From the NCBI RefSeq assembly GCF_020711255.1, contig NZ_JAJFAW010000016.1, forward strand, positions 62,001 through 126,000: a stretch of 64,000 nucleotides of DNA, given 5' to 3'. The notes below the pieces were generated by a model. The model was not told the DNA's origin. It ran no database searches and saw nothing but the letters and a program-made list of their open reading frames with translations. Positions 34,747 through 43,249 of the stretch are shown piece by piece (the first letter of the stretch is position 1; each line of letters opens with the position of its first letter). A program made the translations under genes and the position numbers. Origin of the DNA: Hymenobacter plasmatis. GTDB lineage: Bacteria; Bacteroidota; Bacteroidia; Cytophagales; Hymenobacteraceae.

Positions 34747-37026
34747 ATGATAACCTGGGCCGCCTTCCCCTTTGTGCGGTACACCCCCGCGCTCATTGCC
34801 GGCATTGTGGCGTACCTCTACCTCGGCGCCGGCTGGCCGGAACTGTGGCCCTATGCCGCCGCAATGGCAGTTCTGGCGGCCGTGCTCATCTTCTGGAGCG
34901 TGCGTCAACACACTTCGGCGGTCACCGATGCCGCCGGCTTGCTGGCCCTGTGCACGGTGGTCGTGCTGGGCGCCACCCTCACGCAACGGGCCACCGAAAG
35001 CCGCCGCGCCGACCATCTAAGCCGCTTCGCCGACCAGGTAACGAGCTACCAAGCTGTGGTGGACGACTACACCGTGGTGCGGGCCGCCACCTATGCCACC
35101 ACGCTGCGGGTGCAGGCCGTGCGCGTGGCCGGCCGCTGGCGCCAGGCCACCGGCGGGGTGCGCGTGTCGTTGCCGCGCGTGGCGGGCGTGGCCCAACCGC
35201 GCTACGGGGAGGTGTGGCTCATCCGCGGGCACCCCGACTTGAGCAAGCCCCCGCTCAACCCCGGCGAGTTTGATTACCGCCGCTATTTAGAATTCCGGCA
35301 AGTTTATCATCAACAGTACATTCACCCCGACCAGTACCGGGTGCTGCGCATGGAGCCGCCCAATGTGCTGGTGGCTATTAGCATGCGGGCGGCCGCGCAG
35401 CTGGATGAGGTGTTTCGACACTACATAAAAGCAAGGCGCGAGTACGCCATTGCGTCGGCCCTAGTGCTAGGCATTAAGGACGACGTGGATTTGGCCACCA
35501 AGCAGGCTTATACCAACACCGGGACCACACACATCATGGCGGTGTCGGGCTTGCAGGTGGGGCTGCTGTTTGCGGCCATGTCGTGGTTACTGGGGGCGCT
35601 GTTTGGGCGGGTGCGGGGCTTCCGTACCTGGTCGGCGTTGGTGGGGCTGGTCGTGATTTGGAGCTACGCGTTTCTCACGGGCTTGTCGGCGTCGGTGCTG
35701 CGGGCCACGGTCATGTTCACGTTTGTGATATTGGGGCGGGCTACCGGGCGGCAGAGCACGATATTCAACACGCTGGCTGTGGCGGCATTCGCGCTGCTCG
35801 TTTTCAACCCCTTTCTGGTGGCCGATGTCGGGTTTCAGCTGTCCTTTTTGGCCGTGCTCAGCATTGTGTACCTGCAGCCTCGCATTGCGCGCTGGCTCGA
35901 TGTGGAAACCTATTTCTACGCCCGGCGCCGGCCCTGGCAACCCCGGGCGCTGCAGTGGAGCTGGCGGGGCAGCGGCTGGTTCCTGGACAAAGTGTGGCAG
36001 GCCACGGCGTTGTCGTTGGCGGCGCAGGTAGCCACGTTTGGGCTGGGGCTGTTCTACTTCCATCAATTTCCGCTCAGCTTTCTTTTCTCGAATCTCGTGG
36101 CTGTGCCCATCTCGAGCGGGGCAGTGTACGTGGGGCTTGGGCTGCTGGGACTAAAGGGCCTGACCGCCGTACTGGGCGCCCTGCTGCCTACGGACGCTGC
36201 CGCGTGGCTCGACATGCTGCCGCGGCTGGTGGCCTGGGTGTTCGAGGGCATGGTGTGGGCCTTCAACGAATACATCTTCTGGGTGAGCCGAATCATGTCC
36301 GGTTGGGTTATCCGCGAAATCCACGTGACGGCCTTGCAAACCGTGCTGCTGTTTGGGCTGATTGGGGCCTTGCTAGCCTGGGCCAATACCCGGCGCTTGG
36401 GCTGGCTGCGCGGGGCGGCCGGCATCCTGCTGGTGTATGCGGGCACGCGGGTGGCGGAGGCCCGCACCGTGGCACCCACTGAAGAATTCATCGTGTACAG
36501 CATTCCGCGCCGCTCGGCCGTGGGCTTTTGGCAGGGCAGCGCGGCCGAGTTCGTTACGCCCGATTCTTTGCCGCTCAACGAAACCGAGCGTACGTACCGG
36601 CTGCTCCCGGGCCTCATTCAGCGCCAAGCCCGGCAGCCCGCCTACTCGGTGGGCTGGCGCGGGGCCACCGTACCCGTGCAGCGCCTCGCCGACCCCGACA
36701 GTGCCAACGACCGCCTGTTTCTAAAACCCGGCCCCGTGGTGCTGGCCCGCTGGCGGGGCCTGCGCATAGCCTTTGTCTCCAATCGGATTTCATCGGCCAC
36801 CGAGCCAGCGCCCGTTGATGTGCTGGTGCTCCGCCGCAATGCCCGGCTCAGGCCCGAAACTGTGGCCGCCGTCTTTGGGCCGCTGGTGCAGGTGGTTTTC
36901 GACTCGTCTTGTAAAATTTGGTACGTGGCCCGGCAAGATTCTTTGCTGCGCGCCGCCGGCTTCCGAACCTGGGACGTGACCGCGCAGGGAGCCTTTCGGT
37001 GCCCACCGCCCATGGTCCGGCAGTGA
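34747..37026 (+). CDS. comEC: ComEC/Rec2 family DNA-uptake channel protein
   Basis: A 759-residue polytopic membrane protein. N-terminal hydrophobic helices are followed by the DUF4131/OB-like periplasmic domain (about 90-225). The Competence domain has TGTTHIMAVSGLQVGLLFAA, FLTGLSASVLRATVMF and VGFQLSFLAVLSIVY. The C-terminal part (about 575-759) has no HxHxDH, so the metallo-beta-lactamase-type nuclease domain of full ComEC is absent, as in many Bacteroidota. In transformable bacteria ComEC carries single-stranded DNA across the inner membrane. ATG 34747 was chosen over an upstream alternative start. Confidence 0.9.
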   Translation: MITWAAFPFVRYTPALIAGIVAYLYLGAGWPELWPYAAAMAVLAAVLIFWSVRQHTSAVTDAAGLLALCTVVVLGATLTQRATESRRADHLSRFADQVTSYQAVVDDYTVVRAATYATTLRVQAVRVAGRWRQATGGVRVSLPRVAGVAQPRYGEVWLIRGHPDLSKPPLNPGEFDYRRYLEFRQVYHQQYIHPDQYRVLRMEPPNVLVAISMRAAAQLDEVFRHYIKARREYAIASALVLGIKDDVDLATKQAYTNTGTTHIMAVSGLQVGLLFAAMSWLLGALFGRVRGFRTWSALVGLVVIWSYAFLTGLSASVLRATVMFTFVILGRATGRQSTIFNTLAVAAFALLVFNPFLVADVGFQLSFLAVLSIVYLQPRIARWLDVETYFYARRRPWQPRALQWSWRGSGWFLDKVWQATALSLAAQVATFGLGLFYFHQFPLSFLFSNLVAVPISSGAVYVGLGLLGLKGLTAVLGALLPTDAAAWLDMLPRLVAWVFEGMVWAFNEYIFWVSRIMSGWVIREIHVTALQTVLLFGLIGALLAWANTRRLGWLRGAAGILLVYAGTRVAEARTVAPTEEFIVYSIPRRSAVGFWQGSAAEFVTPDSLPLNETERTYRLLPGLIQRQARQPAYSVGWRGATVPVQRLADPDSANDRLFLKPGPVVLARWRGLRIAFVSNRISSATEPAPVDVLVLRRNARLRPETVAAVFGPLVQVVFDSSCKIWYVARQDSLLRAAGFRTWDVTAQGAFRCPPPMVRQ

Positions 37027-37122
37027 GCAAAAAGTAACCTCAGCGCTAATGAAGGCACAATGTCAGGCAACTCAACGGCTCAGAATTCCGAGTTTAGGGC
37101 GGGTTACTATATATGCCAGTGG

Positions 37123-37136
37123 CCGAACACGTTCGG
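37123..37136. promoter_or_regulatory. palindrome upstream of the enoyl-CoA hydratase gene, possible operator
   Basis: CCGAAC-AC-GTTCGG has perfect 6-bp arms, 140 bp before the start codon. Sites of this size and symmetry are typical of TetR-type regulators, but no such regulator is nearby, so this is only a candidate. Confidence 0.3.
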
Positions 37137-37275
37137 TAGCGTAGCAATATAGTTGGCAGTTGATTATAATCTCCTTGGACGTTTTTTGCGTTAATTGCCT
37201 CAAAGGATGCCACCATTTCGCCGCTTATGGTCATCCTTAGATATAACCATCCGTCCGCGCTAGTTCCTGTTTCCC

Positions 37276-38082
37276 ATGGAAAATCTGCTTACTCCCGAAC
37301 TCGAAGCGCTCCGCTACATCCGCTACGATGTGCAGGACCGCATCGGCTATATCACGCTCAACCGGCCCGACAAGCGCAACGCCCTGAACGCCGACGTGGT
37401 AACTGAGCTGAAGCAGGCTTTTGACTTTGCCGAGAACGACGAAACGGTCAAAGTCATTGTGCTGCGCGCCGCCGGCGACGTGTTCTGCGCCGGTGCCGAT
37501 TTGGCCTACATCCAGGACCTGCAGGGGTTTGGCTACACCGACAATCTGGAAGACAGCACCCACCTCATGCAGCTCTTCCACCAGATTTACACCCTCAAAA
37601 AGGTGGTCATCGGCCAGGTGCAGGGCCACGCGCTGGCGGGCGGCTGCGGCCTCGCCGCCATCTGCGACCTCACCTTTGCCGTGCCCGATGCCAAGTTCGG
37701 CTACACCGAAGTGAAAATCGGCTTTCTGCCGGCCATTGTCAGCGTGTTTCTGCTGCGCAAAATAGGGGAGGCCCGCACCAAGCAGCTGTTGCTCAGCGGC
37801 GACGCCATTTCAGCCCAATCGGCCCTCGACATGGGCCTTATCACCTTTCTGGCCTCGAAGGAAGAGCTGGCCGCTACCGTGAATGCCTACGCCCAGCGCC
37901 TGTGCCGCGAAAACTCGGGCCAGAGCATGGAGGTAACCAAGGAAATGCTGGCCCGCCTGCCGGAAATGGACCTGGAAGAAGGCCTGCGCTACGCCGCCCA
38001 GCGCAACGCCGAAGCCCGGGGCTCTGAAGACTGCCGCCAAGGCATCAATGCGTTTCTGCGCAAGGAGAAGATTAGCTGGTAG
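37276..38082 (+). CDS. enoyl-CoA hydratase/isomerase family protein
   Basis: A 268-residue crotonase-fold protein: RIGYITLNRPDKRNALNADV, the oxyanion loop AAGDVFCAGADLAYIQDL, GHALAGGCGLAAICDLTFA and FGYTEVKIGFLPAIVSVFLL, where Glu in YTEV corresponds to a catalytic position. It probably hydrates or isomerises acyl-CoA in fatty-acid or amino-acid breakdown; the exact substrate is not defined. No other beta-oxidation gene is adjacent. Confidence 0.92.
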   Translation: MENLLTPELEALRYIRYDVQDRIGYITLNRPDKRNALNADVVTELKQAFDFAENDETVKVIVLRAAGDVFCAGADLAYIQDLQGFGYTDNLEDSTHLMQLFHQIYTLKKVVIGQVQGHALAGGCGLAAICDLTFAVPDAKFGYTEVKIGFLPAIVSVFLLRKIGEARTKQLLLSGDAISAQSALDMGLITFLASKEELAATVNAYAQRLCRENSGQSMEVTKEMLARLPEMDLEEGLRYAAQRNAEARGSEDCRQGINAFLRKEKISW

Positions 38083-38209
38083 CGTGAAAAGTCGTTATTT
38101 AGCAGCCCAATAGACTGGAACGCCGTTCTGCTCCCGCAATTCGTTTGGGGCGGGGCGGCGTTTCTGCGTCGTTTCCAAACATCCCTTTCCCTGCTCTGGT
38201 TACTTCCGC

Positions 38210-38704
38210 ATGACGATTCTGCCTGCCCTTGGCATCACCCTCACAACGTTTGCTTTCATGGAGTTCTGGGCGTGGTTCATGCACAAGTTTGTGCAGCACG
38301 GCCCGTTGTGGTTCTTGCACCGCTCGCACCACGTGCGGCACCCGCACCCGGTGGAGCGCAACGACCTGTTCTTTCTGATTTACGGGGGCATTTCGGCCGC
38401 GCTCTTTATTACGGGCGACGATGGCGGGCGCTGGTGGTTTTGGGTGGGCGTGGGCATTGCAGCCTACGGTACGGTCTACTTTTTCGTGCACGACGTGCTA
38501 ATTCATGGCCGCCTGCGCTTCTGGAAAAAATCGAAGCACCCCTACCTGCGGGCGCTGAACATGGCCCACAAAACGCACCACAAAACCGATGGCCGCAACG
38601 GCTCCCAGGAGTTTGGCCTGCTGTGGGTGTCGCCCAAATACCTGCAGCTGGCGCGCCGGCAAGCCGCGGCCAAAAAGGGGAAAAGCAAAAGCACGGTGGA
38701 ATAG
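38210..38704 (+). CDS. crtZ: beta-carotene hydroxylase CrtZ (sterol desaturase-type)
   Basis: A 164-residue membrane di-iron hydroxylase. All four histidine motifs of CrtZ are present: HKFVQH (25-30), HRSHH (37-41), HDVLIH (94-99) and HKTHH (120-124). Three or four hydrophobic segments surround them. CrtZ adds the 3/3'-hydroxyl to beta-ionone rings, giving zeaxanthin or, after CrtW, astaxanthin-type products. It is the first gene of the carotenoid locus and lies 74 bp upstream of the MerR regulator gene on the same strand. Confidence 0.92.
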   Translation: MTILPALGITLTTFAFMEFWAWFMHKFVQHGPLWFLHRSHHVRHPHPVERNDLFFLIYGGISAALFITGDDGGRWWFWVGVGIAAYGTVYFFVHDVLIHGRLRFWKKSKHPYLRALNMAHKTHHKTDGRNGSQEFGLLWVSPKYLQLARRQAAAKKGKSKSTVE

Positions 38705-38778
38705 TAGGTGATTTCGGTTGCCTCAAACAATTCTCCCCGATTCGCTTTATACTTCTCAGTACTTGATTTCGATTAAAA

Positions 38779-39681
38779 ATGGGCCACTTCTCCATCAGCG
38801 ACTTAGAGCAGCTTTCGGGCATTAAGGCGCACACCATTCGGATGTGGGAGCAGCGCTATGGCCTGCTGCGGCCCGTGCGCACGGCCACCAATATCCGCTT
38901 GTACTGCGACGACGACCTGCGCCGCCTGCTCAACGTGACCACGCTCTGTGGGCGGGGCAAGCGCATTTCGCAGGTCGCCTGCCTCAGCGATGCCGAGATT
39001 CAGGCCGCCGTACTGGCCTGCGGCAACGATGCGCACGACTACCAGCTGCAAGTGAATGCCCTACTGGCGGCCATGCTCACCTTCGACGAGGTGCGGCTCA
39101 ACCAGCTGCTCGACGACGCCACCAGCCAGCTGGGGTTTGAAAACATGATGCTGCAGGTGGCGTACCCGCTGCTGCAGCGAATTGGGCTGATGTGGCTGGC
39201 TGGCACCATGAATTTGTCGCAGGAGCACCTGCTTTCCCACTTGCTGCGCCAGAAACTGCTCGCCGCCACCGATGCGCTGCCACCCATTGGCTCCACGGAT
39301 GCGCCCCGGTGGCTGCTGTTTTTGCCCGAGCACGAGTTGCACGAATTGGCCCTGCTGTTCATGAACTACACCCTGCGCTCGCGGGGCCAGCACACCTTGT
39401 ACTTGGGCCAAAATATGCCCATCAAGGAGCTCACTATGGTGTGCCAGTTCTATCGGCCCAACGCCCTGGTGACGGTGCTCACCACGCAGCCCGACCGCAC
39501 GCGCATTGGCGAGTTTGCCCAGGAGCTGCTCCAGTTGTGCCCTGTGGGGCGGGTGGTGCTGTACGGCAACCTGGCCCGCCAGGAAGGGCTGGTGCTGCCC
39601 CCCAATTTTGTGACGCCCCCGCTCATGACCGATTTTCTGGCCATGATTAGCGAAAATAATTTGGCTCCGGTACCGGCCTAG
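38779..39681 (+). CDS. MerR-type regulator with cobalamin-binding module (CarH/LitR-like)
   Basis: A 300-residue regulator. Residues 5-70 are a MerR winged helix (SISDLEQLSGIKAHTIRMWE QRYGLL). Residues about 85-165 are the helical cap with the photosensor signature W-x9-EH (W139, E149-H150). Residues about 175-295 are the Rossmann-like B12 domain with E186-L-H188-E-L-A191, retaining the His that would bind cobalt (usual Gly replaced by Ala), and LYLGQNMP. CarH/LitR relatives repress carotenoid genes in the dark as adenosylcobalamin tetramers and release DNA in light. Position between crtZ and the sigma-factor gene supports that role; light response here is inference. Confidence 0.88.
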   Translation: MGHFSISDLEQLSGIKAHTIRMWEQRYGLLRPVRTATNIRLYCDDDLRRLLNVTTLCGRGKRISQVACLSDAEIQAAVLACGNDAHDYQLQVNALLAAMLTFDEVRLNQLLDDATSQLGFENMMLQVAYPLLQRIGLMWLAGTMNLSQEHLLSHLLRQKLLAATDALPPIGSTDAPRWLLFLPEHELHELALLFMNYTLRSRGQHTLYLGQNMPIKELTMVCQFYRPNALVTVLTTQPDRTRIGEFAQELLQLCPVGRVVLYGNLARQEGLVLPPNFVTPPLMTDFLAMISENNLAPVPA

Positions 39682-39876
39682 AAGCCCGGGCGGCCGCTCA
39701 ATCCGCTTGCCACTCGTGCCCGTAAATGCGTCCGGCCGCCGAGAAAAGCCGGCCGTTGGGCGAGGAACGGGCCAAGGGAATGGCCCAACTGCCTAGCTTG
39801 ACGCGACAACGATAGATAATGAGGGTAGCAGCCTAAAATTCTTTTGGCATCCGTGGTCAAATTCAGTTAGGACTCG

Positions 39877-39884
39877 TATATTTG
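39877..39884 (+). promoter_or_regulatory. possible -7 element of the sigma-factor gene
   Basis: TATATTTG matches the Bacteroidota -7 consensus and ends 31 nt before the sigma-factor ATG. No good -33 TTTG is at the standard spacing (the segment there reads gtgg). A promoter that needs an activator or is blocked by the adjacent MerR protein would look like this, but the evidence is thin. Confidence 0.4.
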
Positions 39885-39915
39885 TTTAACAATCGGCCAC
39901 GAAAAGCTAAACAGC

Positions 39916-40467
39916 ATGACTTCGCTAGAATTCACCTCGCAAGTGCAGAAGATTTCGCTCACCCTCCGGCCCGCCGCCATGAACTTGACGCGAGACGCTG
40001 ATGACGCCAAGGATTTAGTGCAGGAAACCCTCCTCAAAGCCCTGCTCAATAAGGACAAGTTTAAAGCCGGTACCAACCTGAAGGCGTGGTTGTATACCAT
40101 CATGCGCAACACCTTCATCAACAACTACAACAAGATTACCAAGCGCAGCTCCAACATCGATTCGACGGAGTATTTCCAGTATTTCAACACCGACCAGAAC
40201 TATATCACCTACAACGGCGCCACTTCGGATTTTGTGGTGCGCGACATCAACGAGGCCATCGCCGGCCTGGGCACCGATTACCGCACGCCGTTCATGATGT
40301 ACTACATCGGCTACAAGTACATGGAGATTGCCGAGAAGCTGCAAATCCCCATCGGTACCGTTAAAAACCGAATTCACATTGCCCGAAAGGAGCTCAAGTC
40401 GGCTCTGCAGGTGTATGCTCCGGTAGGCGCATCAGCCGCCGAAACGAGCGAAACCGTTGAGGACTAG
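39916..40467 (+). CDS. ECF-type RNA polymerase sigma factor
   Basis: A 183-residue sigma-70-family factor with region 2 (AMNLTRDADDAKDLVQETLL, NLKAWLYTIMRNTFINNYNK) and region 4 (TPFMMYYIGYKYMEIAEKLQIPIGTVKNRIHIARKEL). It has no region 3 and no C-terminal extension, so it is ECF type. No anti-sigma factor gene is adjacent. Its place between the CarH-like regulator and crtI is the common Bacteroidota carotenoid arrangement and suggests it drives crt transcription, as CarQ does in Myxococcus (analogy only). Confidence 0.93.
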   Translation: MTSLEFTSQVQKISLTLRPAAMNLTRDADDAKDLVQETLLKALLNKDKFKAGTNLKAWLYTIMRNTFINNYNKITKRSSNIDSTEYFQYFNTDQNYITYNGATSDFVVRDINEAIAGLGTDYRTPFMMYYIGYKYMEIAEKLQIPIGTVKNRIHIARKELKSALQVYAPVGASAAETSETVED

Positions 40468-40782
40468 CTTGCTGGATCGAAGACCTTGGCCGCCGGCCTT
40501 GCTGCTGCACCCGCGGCGCGGGGCCGGCGGTTTACTTTTAACAACGGCCGTCATGCAGAGCGCAGCAAAGCATCTCTACCGCGCCGCTTGTCATGCTGAC
40601 GAAGGAAGCATCTTATCGCCTAAGAACGACTTCAGCGTGAGAAGATGCTTCGCAGGCTCAGCATGACAGACGCTTGAATAAATGACTGCGAGATGCTTGG
40701 CTACGCCGACCTCCGGTTCGCGGCGCTCTGGATGACGTACTTGCTTGTCTGTTTATAGTTTACTCCAGTTTAAAAACTCCCG
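40468..40782. repeat. cluster of palindromic repeat (REP-like) fragments
   Basis: This gap between the sigma-factor gene and crtI has no gene. It holds a half copy at about 40550-40577 (gtcatgcagagcgcagcaaa), a fuller imperfect palindrome at 40590-40668 (tgtcatgctgacgaagg ... aggctcagcatgaca), and a third fragment at 40683-40738 (gcgagatgcttgg ... ctctggatgac). All share the core agatgctt/aagcatct of the copies at 3179 and 14428. Confidence 0.75.
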
Positions 40783-42264
40783 TTGCAAAGCAAAAATCCT
40801 AAGCACGCCATCGTTATCGGCGCCGGTTTCGCGGGCTTGGCGGCGGCCACTACGCTGGCGCAGGCCGGCTGGCGCGTCACGGTGCTCGAGAAGAACGAAG
40901 GCCCCGGCGGCCGGGCCCGGGTTTTTCGGGCCCAGGGCTTCACCTTCGACATGGGCCCAAGCTGGTATTGGATGCCCGATGTGTTTGATAAATACTTCGC
41001 CCGCTTCGGCAAGAAAGTAGCCGACTACTATGAGCTGCAGCGGCTCGACCCGTCGTACCAGGTGATTTTCAAGGGGCCGGAAGCTGTGGACATCCCGGCG
41101 AAGATGAGCGAGCTGCGCGCCCTGTTCGAACGCTACGAGCCCGGTAGCGCCGCCCGGCTCGATGAGTTTCTGAAGCAGGCGGCTTACAAATACGAGGTGG
41201 GCATCAACCGATTGGTATACGCGCCCAGCCGCTCTCTACTCGAGTTTGCCGACCCCAAGCTGCTCGTCGACATGGTGCGTATGGACGTGCTGCAGAGCAT
41301 GCACAAGCACGTGCGCCGCTTCTTTAAAGACCCGCGGCTGCTGGAGCTGGTAGAGTTTCCCATCCTGTTTCTGGGAGCTACTTCCGAGAATACGCCCGCG
41401 CTGTACTCGCTCATGAACTACGCCGACCTGGCGCTGGGCACTTGGTACCCCAAAGGCGGCATGCACAAGATAGTGGAAGGCATGGTGCGCCTGGCCGAAG
41501 AGTTGGGCGTGGAAATCCGCTGCAATGAAGAGGTAGAGGAAATCGTGGTGGAGCAGGGCCGTAGCACCGGGGTACGCACAGCCAGCGGCTTTTTCGCGGC
41601 CGATGCCGTGGTGGCCGGTGCCGACTACCACCACATCGAGCAGGAAGTGCTGAAGCCCGAACACCGGCATTACGACGAGAAGTACTGGGACTCGCGCACC
41701 ATGGCGCCGTCGTCGCTGCTGTTCTACCTCGGGGTGAACAAAAAGCTGGACAAGCTGCGCCACCACAACCTGTTTTTCGACGAGGATTTTAACCAGCACT
41801 CCCGCGAGATTTACGAGCAGCCACAGTGGCCCAGCCGGCCGCTGTTCTACGCCTCGGTGCCCAGCAAAACCGACCCCACTGTAGCCCCCGAAGGCCAGGA
41901 AAACCTGTTTCTGCTAATTCCCGTGGCGACCAATCTGACCGATGACGAAGCCACCCGCGAGCGGTACTACGACATGCTGATGGACCGGCTCGAACAGCAC
42001 TGCGGCCACAGCATCCGCGATGCCGTGGTTTACAAACGGAGCTATGCCCACCAGGACTTTATCTCCGACTACCACAGCTACAAAGGCAACGCCTACGGTT
42101 TAGCTAATACCCTCAAGCAAACGGCTATTCTGAAGCCCACCCTGAAGAGTAAAAAAATCAGTAATTTGTATTTCACCGGTCAGCTTACCGTGCCCGGGCC
42201 GGGCGTGCCGCCTTCGCTGATATCCGGCCAAGTGGTGGCAGGAGAGGTGCTAAAAGAAAATTAA
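40783..42264 (+). CDS. crtI: phytoene desaturase CrtI
   Basis: A 493-residue FAD-dependent desaturase converting phytoene to lycopene. TTG start gives MQSKNPKHAIVIGAGFAGLA, the Rossmann GxGxxG at about 12-17, followed by VTVLEKNEGPGGRARVFRAQGFTFDMGPS, the CrtI signature. The C-terminal FAD motif is NLYFTGQLTVPGPGVPPSLISG. Membrane-peripheral. It is followed by crtB after 74 bp; the gap contains a small inverted repeat. Confidence 0.96.
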   Translation: MQSKNPKHAIVIGAGFAGLAAATTLAQAGWRVTVLEKNEGPGGRARVFRAQGFTFDMGPSWYWMPDVFDKYFARFGKKVADYYELQRLDPSYQVIFKGPEAVDIPAKMSELRALFERYEPGSAARLDEFLKQAAYKYEVGINRLVYAPSRSLLEFADPKLLVDMVRMDVLQSMHKHVRRFFKDPRLLELVEFPILFLGATSENTPALYSLMNYADLALGTWYPKGGMHKIVEGMVRLAEELGVEIRCNEEVEEIVVEQGRSTGVRTASGFFAADAVVAGADYHHIEQEVLKPEHRHYDEKYWDSRTMAPSSLLFYLGVNKKLDKLRHHNLFFDEDFNQHSREIYEQPQWPSRPLFYASVPSKTDPTVAPEGQENLFLLIPVATNLTDDEATRERYYDMLMDRLEQHCGHSIRDAVVYKRSYAHQDFISDYHSYKGNAYGLANTLKQTAILKPTLKSKKISNLYFTGQLTVPGPGVPPSLISGQVVAGEVLKEN

Positions 42265-42338
42265 TAATGAAGAATAAGGGATGAAGAATTGCTGGCCCGG
42301 TAATTCCTCATTTGTCATTCGTCATTCCTCATTCAATA
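42263..42338. repeat. imperfect inverted repeat between crtI and crtB
   Basis: Left arm 42263-42290 (aataatgaagaataaggg...) and right arm 42301-42338, made of repeated cattc/tcattcc units, are roughly complementary around gctggcccgg. The arms lie immediately after crtI and directly before the crtB ATG, so the structure could affect readthrough or translation of crtB. Confidence 0.5.
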
Positions 42339-43181
42339 ATGGACCACGTTAAACTATTCACGGATACCAGCCTGGCGTGCAGCAAGCTCATCACGGGTCG
42401 CTACAGCACTTCGTTTACGCTGGGTATTCGCACGCTCGACCCCAAGCTGCACCTGCCGGTGTACGCCGTGTATGGGTTTGTGCGCTGGGCCGATGAAATA
42501 GTGGACACGTTCCATGACCACAACAAGGCTGCGCTGCTGGCCGACTTCCGCCGGCAAACCTACGAGGCGCTGGAAACCGGCCTGAGCTTCAATCCGGTGT
42601 TGCATTCCTTCCAGCACGTTGTGCGGCAGTATGGCATCGACCGCGAGTTTATTGAGGCCTTTCTGCACAGCATGGCCCTGGATTTGGAAGACCAGAACTA
42701 CCACCCCGGCTTGTACAACGAGTACATCTACGGCTCGGCCGAAGTGGTGGGGCTGATGTGCCTGCGCATTTTTTGTGACGGCGACACGGCCCTGTTTGAC
42801 CGGCTGCGCGAGCCGGCGCGGCGGTTGGGCGCGGCATTTCAGAAAGTGAATTTTCTGCGCGACATCCGCTCCGACTACGAGGAGCGGGGCCGCGTGTACT
42901 TCCCGGGCGTGGTGTATCAGCGCTTTAATGACGCCACCAAGCAGGAAATCGAGGCCGACATCAAGGCCGATTTTGAAGCTGCCTACGAGGGTATTGTGCA
43001 GCTGCCGCGCTGCGCCAAACTGGGCGTGTACCTGGCTTATGTGTACTACCTGAAATTATTTTATAAAATAAAGAAGTTACCGGCCGCCCGCATTTTGGGC
43101 GAGCGGGTGCGGGTGCCCGATAACACCAAGCTGCTGTTGCTGTTGGGGTCTTATTTCCGCTACCGGCTGTCGCGCATTTGA
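42339..43181 (+). CDS. crtB: phytoene synthase CrtB
   Basis: A 280-residue trans-isoprenyl diphosphate synthase condensing two geranylgeranyl diphosphates to phytoene. It has YSTSFTLGIRTL, the first Asp-rich motif ADEIVD (51-56), and the second, NFLRDIRSDYEERGRVYFP (RDIRSDYEERG at about 174-184). Genomic position after crtI separates it from squalene synthase. ATG 42339 was chosen because the nine upstream codons fall in the inverted repeat. Confidence 0.95.
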   Translation: MDHVKLFTDTSLACSKLITGRYSTSFTLGIRTLDPKLHLPVYAVYGFVRWADEIVDTFHDHNKAALLADFRRQTYEALETGLSFNPVLHSFQHVVRQYGIDREFIEAFLHSMALDLEDQNYHPGLYNEYIYGSAEVVGLMCLRIFCDGDTALFDRLREPARRLGAAFQKVNFLRDIRSDYEERGRVYFPGVVYQRFNDATKQEIEADIKADFEAAYEGIVQLPRCAKLGVYLAYVYYLKLFYKIKKLPAARILGERVRVPDNTKLLLLLGSYFRYRLSRI

Positions 43182-43249
43182 GGCAGTTTTCGAGCACGGG
43201 TTTTGCTTAGCGCCGGCTAGTTGCGGTTGAGCTAAGTAATTTTGCAGAT

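Noticed and set aside
36151..37070. Metallo-beta-lactamase nuclease domain at the end of ComEC
   Set aside because: The C-terminal part has no HxHxDH metal motif, so the protein was described as lacking this domain.
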